Positions 56,912-64,000 of a stretch of DNA of 64,000 bases are shown here, piece after piece (position 1 is the stretch's first letter; each line of letters begins with the position of its first letter). The DNA lies in the NCBI RefSeq assembly GCF_013340845.1, contig NZ_AP020335.1, positions 868,001 through 932,000 on the forward strand, written 5' to 3'. Position numbers and translations under genes: made by a program. Source of the stretch: Hydrogenovibrio marinus. Lineage in GTDB: Bacteria; Pseudomonadota; Gammaproteobacteria; Thiomicrospirales; Thiomicrospiraceae. The notes below the pieces were generated by a model. The model saw nothing but the letters and a program-made list of their open reading frames with translations. It was not told where the DNA came from and made no database searches.

Positions 56912-57385
56912 ATGCAATCTATGAATCGATTAATGATTGTTTTTGTAAGAAAAATCTGCCAGGTTGGGGTGTTTGCTTTCGCATGGTTCTCGGCAAATGT
57001 TTATGCCGCAGTACCTGAGCCAACAACACTATCAAAAGGTATTGAACCGACAAGTTATTTCGGTCAAATCCTCGTATCCCTCGCTTTTATTATTTTGGTT
57101 ATCTTTGCAGGTGCATGGATGCTGAAACGTTTAGGTAAAGTCAATGGCTTGGTTAGCAAGGATATGCGTGTTCTTGGTAATATGGCGGTTGGACAGAGAG
57201 AACGAATTTTGCTGCTACAAGTTGGTAAAGAGCAGTTATTGATTGGCGTCACTTCGAGCCGAATCTCCCTGTTACATGAGTTGAAAGAACCGATTGATGT
57301 GCAAGAGTCGGCTCCGATGAATAATGCCTTTGCCCAACGGCTTCAAGAAGCCCTAGCCAATAGAAAAAAGCTGGAAAATGACTAA
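56912..57385 (+). CDS. fliO: Flagellar export protein FliO
   Basis: 157 residues. A signal-like first helix ends near NVYAA and a second helix (about residues 50-72, [20 protein letters not shown]) precedes a basic cytoplasmic part ([20 protein letters not shown]). FliO aids assembly of the FliP ring. The start is uncertain: no good ribosome binding site exists. An ATG at 56849, right after the acpS stop, would add 21 residues. The 18-base repeat at 56951-56968 lies within the coding sequence. The end overlaps fliP by 8 bases. Confidence 0.85.
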   Translation: MQSMNRLMIVFVRKICQVGVFAFAWFSANVYAAVPEPTTLSKGIEPTSYFGQILVSLAFIILVIFAGAWMLKRLGKVNGLVSKDMRVLGNMAVGQRERILLLQVGKEQLLIGVTSSRISLLHELKEPIDVQESAPMNNAFAQRLQEALANRKKLEND

Positions 57386-58133
57386 ACGATTACCTTTCTT
57401 ACTATTTGTTTTTACCCTTCTATTTCCGATGATTGCGGGCGCTGACCCAGGTATTCCAGCTTTTACTGTTCAAACGGATGCGCAAGGTAACCAAGACTAT
57501 ACCTTAACGATTCAAATTCTATTGTTGATGACAGGTTTGACGTTGTTACCGGCAGCGTTGATTGCCATGACTTCGTTCTTAAGAATCATTGTGGTGCTTG
57601 CGCTATTGAGGCAGGCGTTAGGGGTTCAGTCGACACCTTCTAACCAAGTGTTGATTGGTTTAGCCTTGTTTTTGACCTTGTTTATCATGTCTCCGGTGCT
57701 TGATAAAATTTATAAAGATGCCGTAACGCCGTATTTGAATGAGCAAATCAAATTCAAAGAAGCGCTTGATATTGGCGCAAAACCCTTGCATCAATTTATG
57801 ATTGAGCAAACGCGAGAGGCGGATTTGGGAATGTTTGCCCAAATGGCGGATGTCGAGTTGAAAGATCCACAGACCGTACCCTTTAAAGTTTTGATTCCAG
57901 CATTTATGACCAGTGAGTTGAAAACAGCCTTTCAAATAGGGTTTATGATCTTTATTCCTTTCCTAATCATAGATTTGGTGGTCGCGACGTTGTTGATGGC
58001 GATGGGGATGATGATGTTGTCACCGATGATTATTTCGTTGCCCTTTAAGATCATGCTGTTTGTTTTGATTGATGGTTGGGCTTTGATTATGGGAACTTTG
58101 GCGAATAGTTTTGTCGTCGCAGGAGGTAGTTGA
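57378..58133 (+). CDS. fliP: Flagellar export gate protein FliP
   Basis: 251 residues with a signal peptide and four membrane helices. The family stretches [19 protein letters not shown] and [13 protein letters not shown] are present. FliP5 is the core of the export gate. The stop overlaps the fliQ ATG. Confidence 0.97.
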   Translation: MTKRLPFLLFVFTLLFPMIAGADPGIPAFTVQTDAQGNQDYTLTIQILLLMTGLTLLPAALIAMTSFLRIIVVLALLRQALGVQSTPSNQVLIGLALFLTLFIMSPVLDKIYKDAVTPYLNEQIKFKEALDIGAKPLHQFMIEQTREADLGMFAQMADVELKDPQTVPFKVLIPAFMTSELKTAFQIGFMIFIPFLIIDLVVATLLMAMGMMMLSPMIISLPFKIMLFVLIDGWALIMGTLANSFVVAGGS

Positions 58134-58402
58134 TGACACCTGAATTTGTATTGACGCTTGGTCAAAGAATGTTGGAAGTGGTCGCGATGCTTTCCGTACC
58201 ACTGTTATTGCCAGCGCTTGCTGTCGGTTTGTTGGTAGGGATGTTTCAGGCCGCAACGCAAATCAACGAAATGACTTTGAGCTTTATCCCTAAGGTTGCC
58301 GCAGTAGGGGTGGTTCTAGTAGTAGGCGGTCCGTGGATGTTGACGACGTTGATTTCTTTTACTAAAGAGCTTTTCCAAAACATTCCAGCCTTGATTGGTT
58401 AG
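58133..58402 (+). CDS. fliQ: Flagellar export gate protein FliQ
   Basis: 89 residues, two membrane helices, with PALAVGLLVGMFQAATQINE typical of FliQ. The ATG at 58133 overlaps the fliP stop. Confidence 0.96.
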   Translation: MTPEFVLTLGQRMLEVVAMLSVPLLLPALAVGLLVGMFQAATQINEMTLSFIPKVAAVGVVLVVGGPWMLTTLISFTKELFQNIPALIG

Positions 58403-58406
58403 CGCC

Positions 58407-59186
58407 ATGCTGACGTTCAACTACGATGATTTTCTTCGACTTCTAGGCCTGTATTTCTGGCCGTTTGTCCGTATTACTGGCATGCTCATGCTTATGCCAT
58501 TATTTTCCGCAAGCTATGTTTCCGTCAATATCCGCTTGATGCTCGCGGTCTTTATCACTCTGGCGGTCGCGCCTTCGTTGCCGCTTCCAGCTCCAATTGA
58601 TCCTTTTACCTGGCATGGTGTGCTACTGATTGTGCAGCAATTTGGTATTGGGTTGGCAATAGGTCTTATTTTTGCCGTTATTTTCCAAGCGTTTGTTATT
58701 GCGGGTCATTTGATTTCCATGGCGATGGGTTTGGCAATGGCGACAATGGTTGATCCTTCAACTGGGGTTAATACCCCTATTATCGGTCGTTATTTTACAA
58801 TTGTCGCGACTCTGTTATTCTTGTTGATGAATGGTCATGTTTTGATTTTTAAAATGGTTCTGGACAGTTTCCAAACGTTACCTGTCGGATTGCACTTTTT
58901 TGATTCCATGAGCCTGAAACAGATTTATGGTTTTGGTAGCACAATGTTTGAATCGGGTGTGTTATTGGCGCTACCGTTGGTAACTGCATTGCTGTTAGTG
59001 AATATTTCCTTCGGCGTGGTAGCGCGTGCTGCACCTGCACTGAATATTTTTGCGGTTGGTTTTCCAATTACGCTGTTGGCAGGGTTGATTATGTTGATTT
59101 TTATCACCCCTTTGTTGTTGCCTACCATGCAAAACTTGATGGTAGCAGCCCACGACTTGATTGAAAGTTTAGCATTGAGCAAGTAG
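58407..59186 (+). CDS. fliR: Flagellar export gate protein FliR
   Basis: 259 residues with about six membrane helices. RITGMLMLMPLFSA at the start, GLAMATMVDPSTGVNTPIIG in the middle and ALNIFAVGFPITLLAGL near the end are typical. The start at 58407 is the first ATG after fliQ; a TTG at 58395 overlapping fliQ is possible. Confidence 0.95.
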   Translation: MLTFNYDDFLRLLGLYFWPFVRITGMLMLMPLFSASYVSVNIRLMLAVFITLAVAPSLPLPAPIDPFTWHGVLLIVQQFGIGLAIGLIFAVIFQAFVIAGHLISMAMGLAMATMVDPSTGVNTPIIGRYFTIVATLLFLLMNGHVLIFKMVLDSFQTLPVGLHFFDSMSLKQIYGFGSTMFESGVLLALPLVTALLLVNISFGVVARAAPALNIFAVGFPITLLAGLIMLIFITPLLLPTMQNLMVAAHDLIESLALSK

Positions 59187-59207
59187 AGAGTTACTTAAGG
59201 GTTTTGG

Positions 59208-60368
59208 ATGGCTGAGAACGAAGACGGCACAGAAAAAACGGAAGACCCCTCCGATAAAAAGCTCCGGGAAGCTAGGGAGAAAGGTCAGGTTCCGAGGTCA
59301 AGAGAGTTATCTACACTGTTGATGACCTTGTCTGCAGCTTTATTTCTCTATTTTTTCGGTCATTTCATGGTGGTTCGGTTTGAAGAAATCATGATTCAAG
59401 GATTTCAACTGGATCGAGGTCATGCGTATGATATAGGCCTGCTCACAAACCGCATACTTGGTATGGCTTTAGAATCGATTTATATGTCATTACCTTTTTT
59501 GACTTTGATGATGTTGGTGGCGATTGTTTCACCTATGTTGCTGGGCGGTTGGAATTTCAGTACTCACGCATTAGTGCCTAAATTGAGCAAATTGAATCCA
59601 ATCAGCGGTATCAAGCGTATGTTTTCAATGAACGCTTTGGTTGAGTTGATTAAAGCATTGTTGAAGTTTACGTTGGTTTCTGCGGTTGCGTCTTATTTCC
59701 TATGGCACACTTACCATGAAGTGGTTTCCATTGGTATGGAACCCTTGAAAATAGCCATGGAACACTCTGCAAAACTGGTTCTTGAGGCTTTTATTTTTGT
59801 CAGTCTTTCGCTTATCATCATTGCTGCAATTGATGTGCCTTTTCAGATGTACCAACACATTAAGCAGCTGAAAATGACCAAGCAAGAAGTGAAAGAAGAG
59901 CATAAGCAACAGGAAGGGAGTCCAGAAGTTAAGGGACGTATTCGCCAGTTGCAAAGGGAAATGTCTCAAAAACGTATGATGCAGCGTGTTCCTGAGGCGG
60001 ATGTCGTTATTACCAACCCGACGCACTTTGCCGTTGCATTGAAATATGACGCTGATGAAATGCAGGAACCAATGGTTTTGGCAATGGGTGCTGACTTTAT
60101 GGCAACCCAAATCAGAACGCTGGCAACGGAACATAATATTCCATTGATAGAAGCGCCTCCTTTAGCTCGTGCTTTATACTATAATGCAGAAGTTGAGCGA
60201 CCGATTCCTTATGACTTATTTAAAGCGGTTGCAGCGGTACTGGCTTATGTCTATCAGCTAAGAGATGGCCGAATGCCGCAAGAAATGGATTTTGAAACTT
60301 TACCTATTCCCGAAGGAATGAAAACTGAGCAAACCTCAGAGAGTAGAGAACGAGAATTAGAAGAATAA
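59208..60368 (+). CDS. flhB: Flagellar export switch protein FlhB
   Basis: 386 residues: four membrane helices, then a cytoplasmic domain that cleaves itself at NPTH (in VITNPTHFAVAL) to change export from rod/hook to filament proteins. The start EKTEDPSDKKLREAREKGQVPRS-type region is typical. Confidence 0.97.
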   Translation: MAENEDGTEKTEDPSDKKLREAREKGQVPRSRELSTLLMTLSAALFLYFFGHFMVVRFEEIMIQGFQLDRGHAYDIGLLTNRILGMALESIYMSLPFLTLMMLVAIVSPMLLGGWNFSTHALVPKLSKLNPISGIKRMFSMNALVELIKALLKFTLVSAVASYFLWHTYHEVVSIGMEPLKIAMEHSAKLVLEAFIFVSLSLIIIAAIDVPFQMYQHIKQLKMTKQEVKEEHKQQEGSPEVKGRIRQLQREMSQKRMMQRVPEADVVITNPTHFAVALKYDADEMQEPMVLAMGADFMATQIRTLATEHNIPLIEAPPLARALYYNAEVERPIPYDLFKAVAAVLAYVYQLRDGRMPQEMDFETLPIPEGMKTEQTSESRERELEE

Positions 60369-60375
60369 CCATTAG

Positions 60376-62469
60376 ATGAATTTTACTCAGCTGCTCAATC
60401 AGATAAAACAATCATTCAAAAATGGATTAGGGATACCTGTCGCTATTCTGGCACTTTTGGCAATGGTTGTTGTGCCGCTACCGCCTTTCCTCTTGGATGT
60501 CTTCTTTACTTTTAACATCGCTTTGTCACTCGTTGTTCTGATGGTGACCTTGTACGCCAAACGCCCAATCGAATTTTCAATTTTCCCAACCATAATCCTG
60601 TTAACGACTTTGTTCAGGTTGTCTTTGAATATTGCCTCAACTCGTGTCATCTTGCTGGAAGGTCACAATGGTGGTGCTTCGGCTGGTTATGTTATCGAGT
60701 CCTTTGGTGAGTTTGTTATCGGTGGTAACTATGCTGTCGGTTTGGTGGTCTTTGCGATTCTTGTTGTCATTAACTTCGTGGTTATAACCAAGGGAGCCGG
60801 TAGGGTTGCCGAAGTAAGTGCGCGCTTCACGTTGGATTCTATGCCAGGTAAACAAATGGCAATTGATGCTGATTTGAATGCTGGGTTGATCACGCAAGAA
60901 CAGGCGCAGGAACGTCGTTTTGAAATTGCGACAGAAGCCGACTTTTATGGCTCAATGGATGGTGCCAGCAAGTTTGTAAGAGGGGATGCGGTTGCAGGGA
61001 TTGTCATTCTATTTATCAATTTGCTGGGAGGTTTTGCAATTGGTGTTGGTCAACATGATATGTCATTCAGCGATGCAACCCATGTCTATACTATTTTGAC
61101 GCTAGGGGATGGCTTGGTCGCGCAAATCCCTTCATTGTTACTCTCTACTGCAACGGCAATTATCGTTACCCGTGTATCGGGCGAAAAGAAAGATATGTCC
61201 CAACAGGTCCAATTGCAGATGTTTGCCAATCCAAAGGCGTTGGGAATGAGTGCGGGTATCGTTGGCGTTCTAGGTTTGGTTCCAGGAATGCCGAATGTCG
61301 CTTTTTTATCATTTGCAGCGATTTCAGGTGTGGGCGCATATTTAATTCACAAGAAACAATTAGAAACACCCCCTGTAGAAGAGCTGCTGAATGAAAGTGA
61401 ATCTGAAACGCCGGAGCAAGCATCAGAGTTGAGCTGGGATGATGTGCAGGCAGTTGATGTGCTGGGTCTTGAAGTTGGCTATCGTTTGATTCCCATGGTT
61501 GACCAAGCCCAAAACGGACAGCTACTAGAACGCGTCAAAGGGGTCAGAAGAAAAGTATCTCAAGAACTTGGGTTTTTGGTTCCGCCTGTCCATATTCGAG
61601 ATAACCTAGATCTTACGCCGAACAACTATAAAATTATGCTATTAGGTGTCTCCGCAGGTGAAGGTGAAGTTTTTCCGGATAAAGAGCTGGCAATTAACCC
61701 TGGACAAGTTTTCGGCGAGATTCAAGGAACTCCGACAAAAGACCCGACATTTGGTTTGGATGCGGTTTGGATTTCCCCGTCGGATCGTGAGCAAGCACAG
61801 GCACTGGGTTATACTGTGGTGGATTCAAGTACGGTTGTGGCGACACATATCAGTCAAGTTATCCAAGACTATGCAGCAGAGTTGTTGGGGTATGATGAAA
61901 CACAAAAACTCTTGGATAAACTCAAAGAATCTTCACCTAAGTTGGTGAGTGAGTTGATTCCAGATAAGTTACCGCTATCGGTTGTGGTGAAAGTCTTGCA
62001 GAATCTTCTGGAAGAGAAAGTCTCCATTAAAGACTTGAGAACGATTTTGGAAACTTTGACAGAAAGTGCAGCTAAAATTCAAGATCCTAGTTTGCTAACG
62101 ATTCAAGTGCGATCTGCATTGGGACGTTCGATTATTCAAAACCTTGTAGGTCCTGAGGGCGAGTTGAAAGTCATTACACTGGATCCGAGTTTGGAACAAT
62201 TGTTGCTACAGGCATCTCAGGGTTCTCCAGAAGGACAGTTAGCGATTGAACCTGGCTTGGCTGAAAGATTGCATAATACTCTAAAAGAAGAGTCACAAAA
62301 GGTCGAGATGGAAGGCCAAGCAGCCGTGCTACTGGTCGCACCGCAAATACGAGCGCAGTTGGCTAGGTTGTTTAAGTTTAGCTTGCCTAGCTTAAATATT
62401 TTGGCATATTCCGAAGTGCCGGAAAACCGTCAGATTAGCGTGGTTGCAAATGTGGGGCAAGGAGGCTAG
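60376..62469 (+). CDS. flhA: Flagellar export protein FlhA
   Basis: 697 residues. About eight membrane helices (to about residue 320) with the conserved cytoplasmic loop (GRVAEVSARFTLDSMPGKQM, IDADLNAGLI), then a large soluble domain that forms the nonameric ring receiving substrates. Confidence 0.98.
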   Translation: MNFTQLLNQIKQSFKNGLGIPVAILALLAMVVVPLPPFLLDVFFTFNIALSLVVLMVTLYAKRPIEFSIFPTIILLTTLFRLSLNIASTRVILLEGHNGGASAGYVIESFGEFVIGGNYAVGLVVFAILVVINFVVITKGAGRVAEVSARFTLDSMPGKQMAIDADLNAGLITQEQAQERRFEIATEADFYGSMDGASKFVRGDAVAGIVILFINLLGGFAIGVGQHDMSFSDATHVYTILTLGDGLVAQIPSLLLSTATAIIVTRVSGEKKDMSQQVQLQMFANPKALGMSAGIVGVLGLVPGMPNVAFLSFAAISGVGAYLIHKKQLETPPVEELLNESESETPEQASELSWDDVQAVDVLGLEVGYRLIPMVDQAQNGQLLERVKGVRRKVSQELGFLVPPVHIRDNLDLTPNNYKIMLLGVSAGEGEVFPDKELAINPGQVFGEIQGTPTKDPTFGLDAVWISPSDREQAQALGYTVVDSSTVVATHISQVIQDYAAELLGYDETQKLLDKLKESSPKLVSELIPDKLPLSVVVKVLQNLLEEKVSIKDLRTILETLTESAAKIQDPSLLTIQVRSALGRSIIQNLVGPEGELKVITLDPSLEQLLLQASQGSPEGQLAIEPGLAERLHNTLKEESQKVEMEGQAAVLLVAPQIRAQLARLFKFSLPSLNILAYSEVPENRQISVVANVGQGG

Positions 62470-63639
62470 ATGAAGCTTAAACGTTATCTGGGACCAAATA
62501 TGCGACAAGTGATGGCGCTGGTTCGTGATGAGCTGGGTGACGATGCTGTCATTATGTCAACGCGAAATACAGATGAGGGCGTTGAAATTGTTGCTGCTAT
62601 TGATCCGGAATCGTCAATGAAGCAAGAAGCTCCTTTGCAACAGGGGGCGAGAGCGAGTTTTACTTCGCCTGAGTTGAGTCATCAAAGCGGGCAAGGATTT
62701 GGCAAAGAAAACCAAGAAATACAGAAAATGGCAACTGAACTCCAGGCTGTCAAAACCATGTTAAAAGACCAATTGGCAGGGCTAGCTTGGAACCATTCGG
62801 AAAAAATGGAACCTGAAAAAGTCAGGTTACTGAAGCGCCTAGTACAACTTGGTATTGGTTGGGATTTAGCACAAGAACTGGTTAGTGGGCTCGAAAGCCT
62901 CAATGATAATTCTTGGTCTGAAGTTTTGGTCGAATTGGAAAGACGCATTCCAACTGGTATGGGAGATGTCGTAGACATGGGTGGGGTGGTTGCTCTGGTA
63001 GGACCCACCGGTGTTGGGAAAACCACTACTATCGCAAAAATGGCAAGCCGCTTTGTGATGAGGAACAGTCCTAGCCAATTAGCATTGATTACGACGGATT
63101 GTTATAAAATAGGAGCACAAGCTCAACTTAAGACGTTTGCAGATTTGTTGGGTGTTCCTGTTTATGTCGCTGCTTCAGAAGGCGAGCTGTTAAATTTACT
63201 GGCATCCTTGACCAGTAAAAAATTGATATTGATTGATACAGCGGGTCTAAGCCAAAAAGACTCATTAATTGAACAGCAGCCAACTAAAACAAAAATGGGG
63301 CTGGAGACGATACGAAATTATTTGGTGATGTCTGCAGCAACACAGTTGAGCGTAATGAAGGACATTGTTAGCGCCTTTGGCAAAGTTGGTTTAAAAGGCT
63401 GTATTTTGACAAAGCTGGATGAAGCAACGCAGTTGGGTAATATTTTGACGGTGTTGATTGAACATAAGTTGCCGCCAGTCTATGTGTCTAATGGACAGCG
63501 AGTTCCAGAAGATTTGGAACCAGTAAAAATAAGAGATTTAGTTGATAAAGCCATGGTCTTAGGACAGCAAAAATCAGTAAATGAAGAAGAAGTGGCATTT
63601 CGTTTAGGAATGGGTAAGGATATTTCAGATGCACAATGA
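62470..63639 (+). CDS. flhF: Flagellar GTPase FlhF
   Basis: 389 residues. An SRP-type GTPase with the P-loop VGPTGVGKTTTIAKMA, TTDCYKIGAQAQLKTFA, LIDTAGLSQ and LTKLDEA. It sets the position of polar flagella. It starts 1 base after flhA. Confidence 0.97.
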   Translation: MKLKRYLGPNMRQVMALVRDELGDDAVIMSTRNTDEGVEIVAAIDPESSMKQEAPLQQGARASFTSPELSHQSGQGFGKENQEIQKMATELQAVKTMLKDQLAGLAWNHSEKMEPEKVRLLKRLVQLGIGWDLAQELVSGLESLNDNSWSEVLVELERRIPTGMGDVVDMGGVVALVGPTGVGKTTTIAKMASRFVMRNSPSQLALITTDCYKIGAQAQLKTFADLLGVPVYVAASEGELLNLLASLTSKKLILIDTAGLSQKDSLIEQQPTKTKMGLETIRNYLVMSAATQLSVMKDIVSAFGKVGLKGCILTKLDEATQLGNILTVLIEHKLPPVYVSNGQRVPEDLEPVKIRDLVDKAMVLGQQKSVNEEEVAFRLGMGKDISDAQ

Positions 63640-64000
63640 TCAAGCAGCGGGCTTAAGAGCCATGCAATCCAGCCAAACCAGCGCTCCGGTAAGTGAAGAG
63701 AGCGCTCCGAAAAAGACTTCGGGAAGACCTCCAAAGCCGGTTAGAGTACTCGCGGTTGCAAGTGGTAAGGGAGGGGTTGGTAAAACGAATGTGTCTGTTA
63801 ACCTATCTGTTTCACTGGCTCAGCTAGGTAATCGCGTCTTATTGATGGATGCGGATATGGGGTTGGCGAATGTCGATATCATGCTGGGTCTGCAAACCAA
63901 ATATAACCTTGCGCATGTGTTGGATGGAGAAAAGACGTTACGTGAAGTAATGGTGGACGCTCCTGGCGGAATTAAAGTGATTCCTGCGGCATCTGGCGTC
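63629..64000 (+). CDS. fleN: MinD-like ATPase FleN/FlhG, cut by window edge
   Basis: The first 124 codons are visible. After a polar head of about 37 residues the deviant Walker A motif SGKGGVGKTNVSVNLS and LLMDADMGLANVDIMLG follow. FleN limits flagellar number and works with FlhF. The ATG at 63629 has AAGGA 9 bases upstream and overlaps flhF by 11 bases. Confidence 0.95.
   Translation, partial: MHNDQAAGLRAMQSSQTSAPVSEESAPKKTSGRPPKPVRVLAVASGKGGVGKTNVSVNLSVSLAQLGNRVLLMDADMGLANVDIMLGLQTKYNLAHVLDGEKTLREVMVDAPGGIKVIPAASGV

Noticed and set aside
1-64000. CRISPR array, prophage or toxin-antitoxin pair
   Set aside because: No regularly spaced repeats, phage structural genes or paired small toxin genes are seen.

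Overview
The window looks like chromosome from a sulfur-oxidising, hydrogen-oxidising, flagellated gammaproteobacterium of the Hydrogenovibrio/Thiomicrospira group. This is an inference. It rests on a proteobacterial hup/hyp gene order, an oxygen-tolerant group 1 [NiFe]-hydrogenase, an H2-sensing hydrogenase, AT-rich intergenic DNA and gammaproteobacterial core gene order (lepA-lepB-rnc-era-recO-pdxJ-acpS, prfB-lysS). No rRNA gene is present to fix the taxon.

Bases 1-11331 hold a large duplication. Bases 1-2703 recur without any difference I can see at 8629-11331 (offset 8628). The left copy carries the 5' part of hupL (cut by the window edge), hupS, the hupS-hupD control region, hupD and a hupF that is broken at base 2703 by an IS3-family element (2704-3942). 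Right of the IS lie a YeeE/YedE gene remnant and about 1.1 kb of non-coding DNA. Then comes the right copy: an unusual membrane c-type haem protein, hupC, hupL and hupS (all minus), followed by hupD-F-G-H-I-J-K, hypA-B, hoxA, hypC, a SIS-domain gene, hypD, hypE and a nickel permease (all plus). A sigma-54-type -24/-12 element lies in front of hupS, which fits the GAFTGA-containing activator HoxA.

Bases 21369-32292 hold a small gene interrupted by one in-frame TGA, a sufE-like gene, and an assimilatory sulfate-reduction operon cysJ-I-G-D-N-permease-cysH. The CysH is of the iron-sulfur APS-reductase type and no APS kinase gene is seen. The minus-strand operon at 39198-32309 encodes a thioredoxin/TPR protein, HypF, the histidine kinase HupT, and the regulatory hydrogenase HupU/HupV. 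With HoxA this makes a complete H2-sensing circuit. By eye, the cys and hupTUV genes are richer in G+C than the hup genes at the left.

Bases 39818-64000 are housekeeping: tRNA-His, tRNA-Arg and tRNA-Pro; folD; a DUF5610 gene; prfB with its programmed frameshift; lysS; ygfZ; cheW; nadB; rseC; a DegP-type protease; lepA-lepB-rnc-era-recO-pdxJ-acpS; and the flagellar export and placement genes fliO-P-Q-R, flhB, flhA, flhF and fleN (cut by the right edge).

The points most worth following up are the tandem hup duplication with an IS at its junction, the membrane haem protein set behind a terminator in the hup operon, the repeat architecture of the hupS-hupD control region, and the TGA-interrupted gene.
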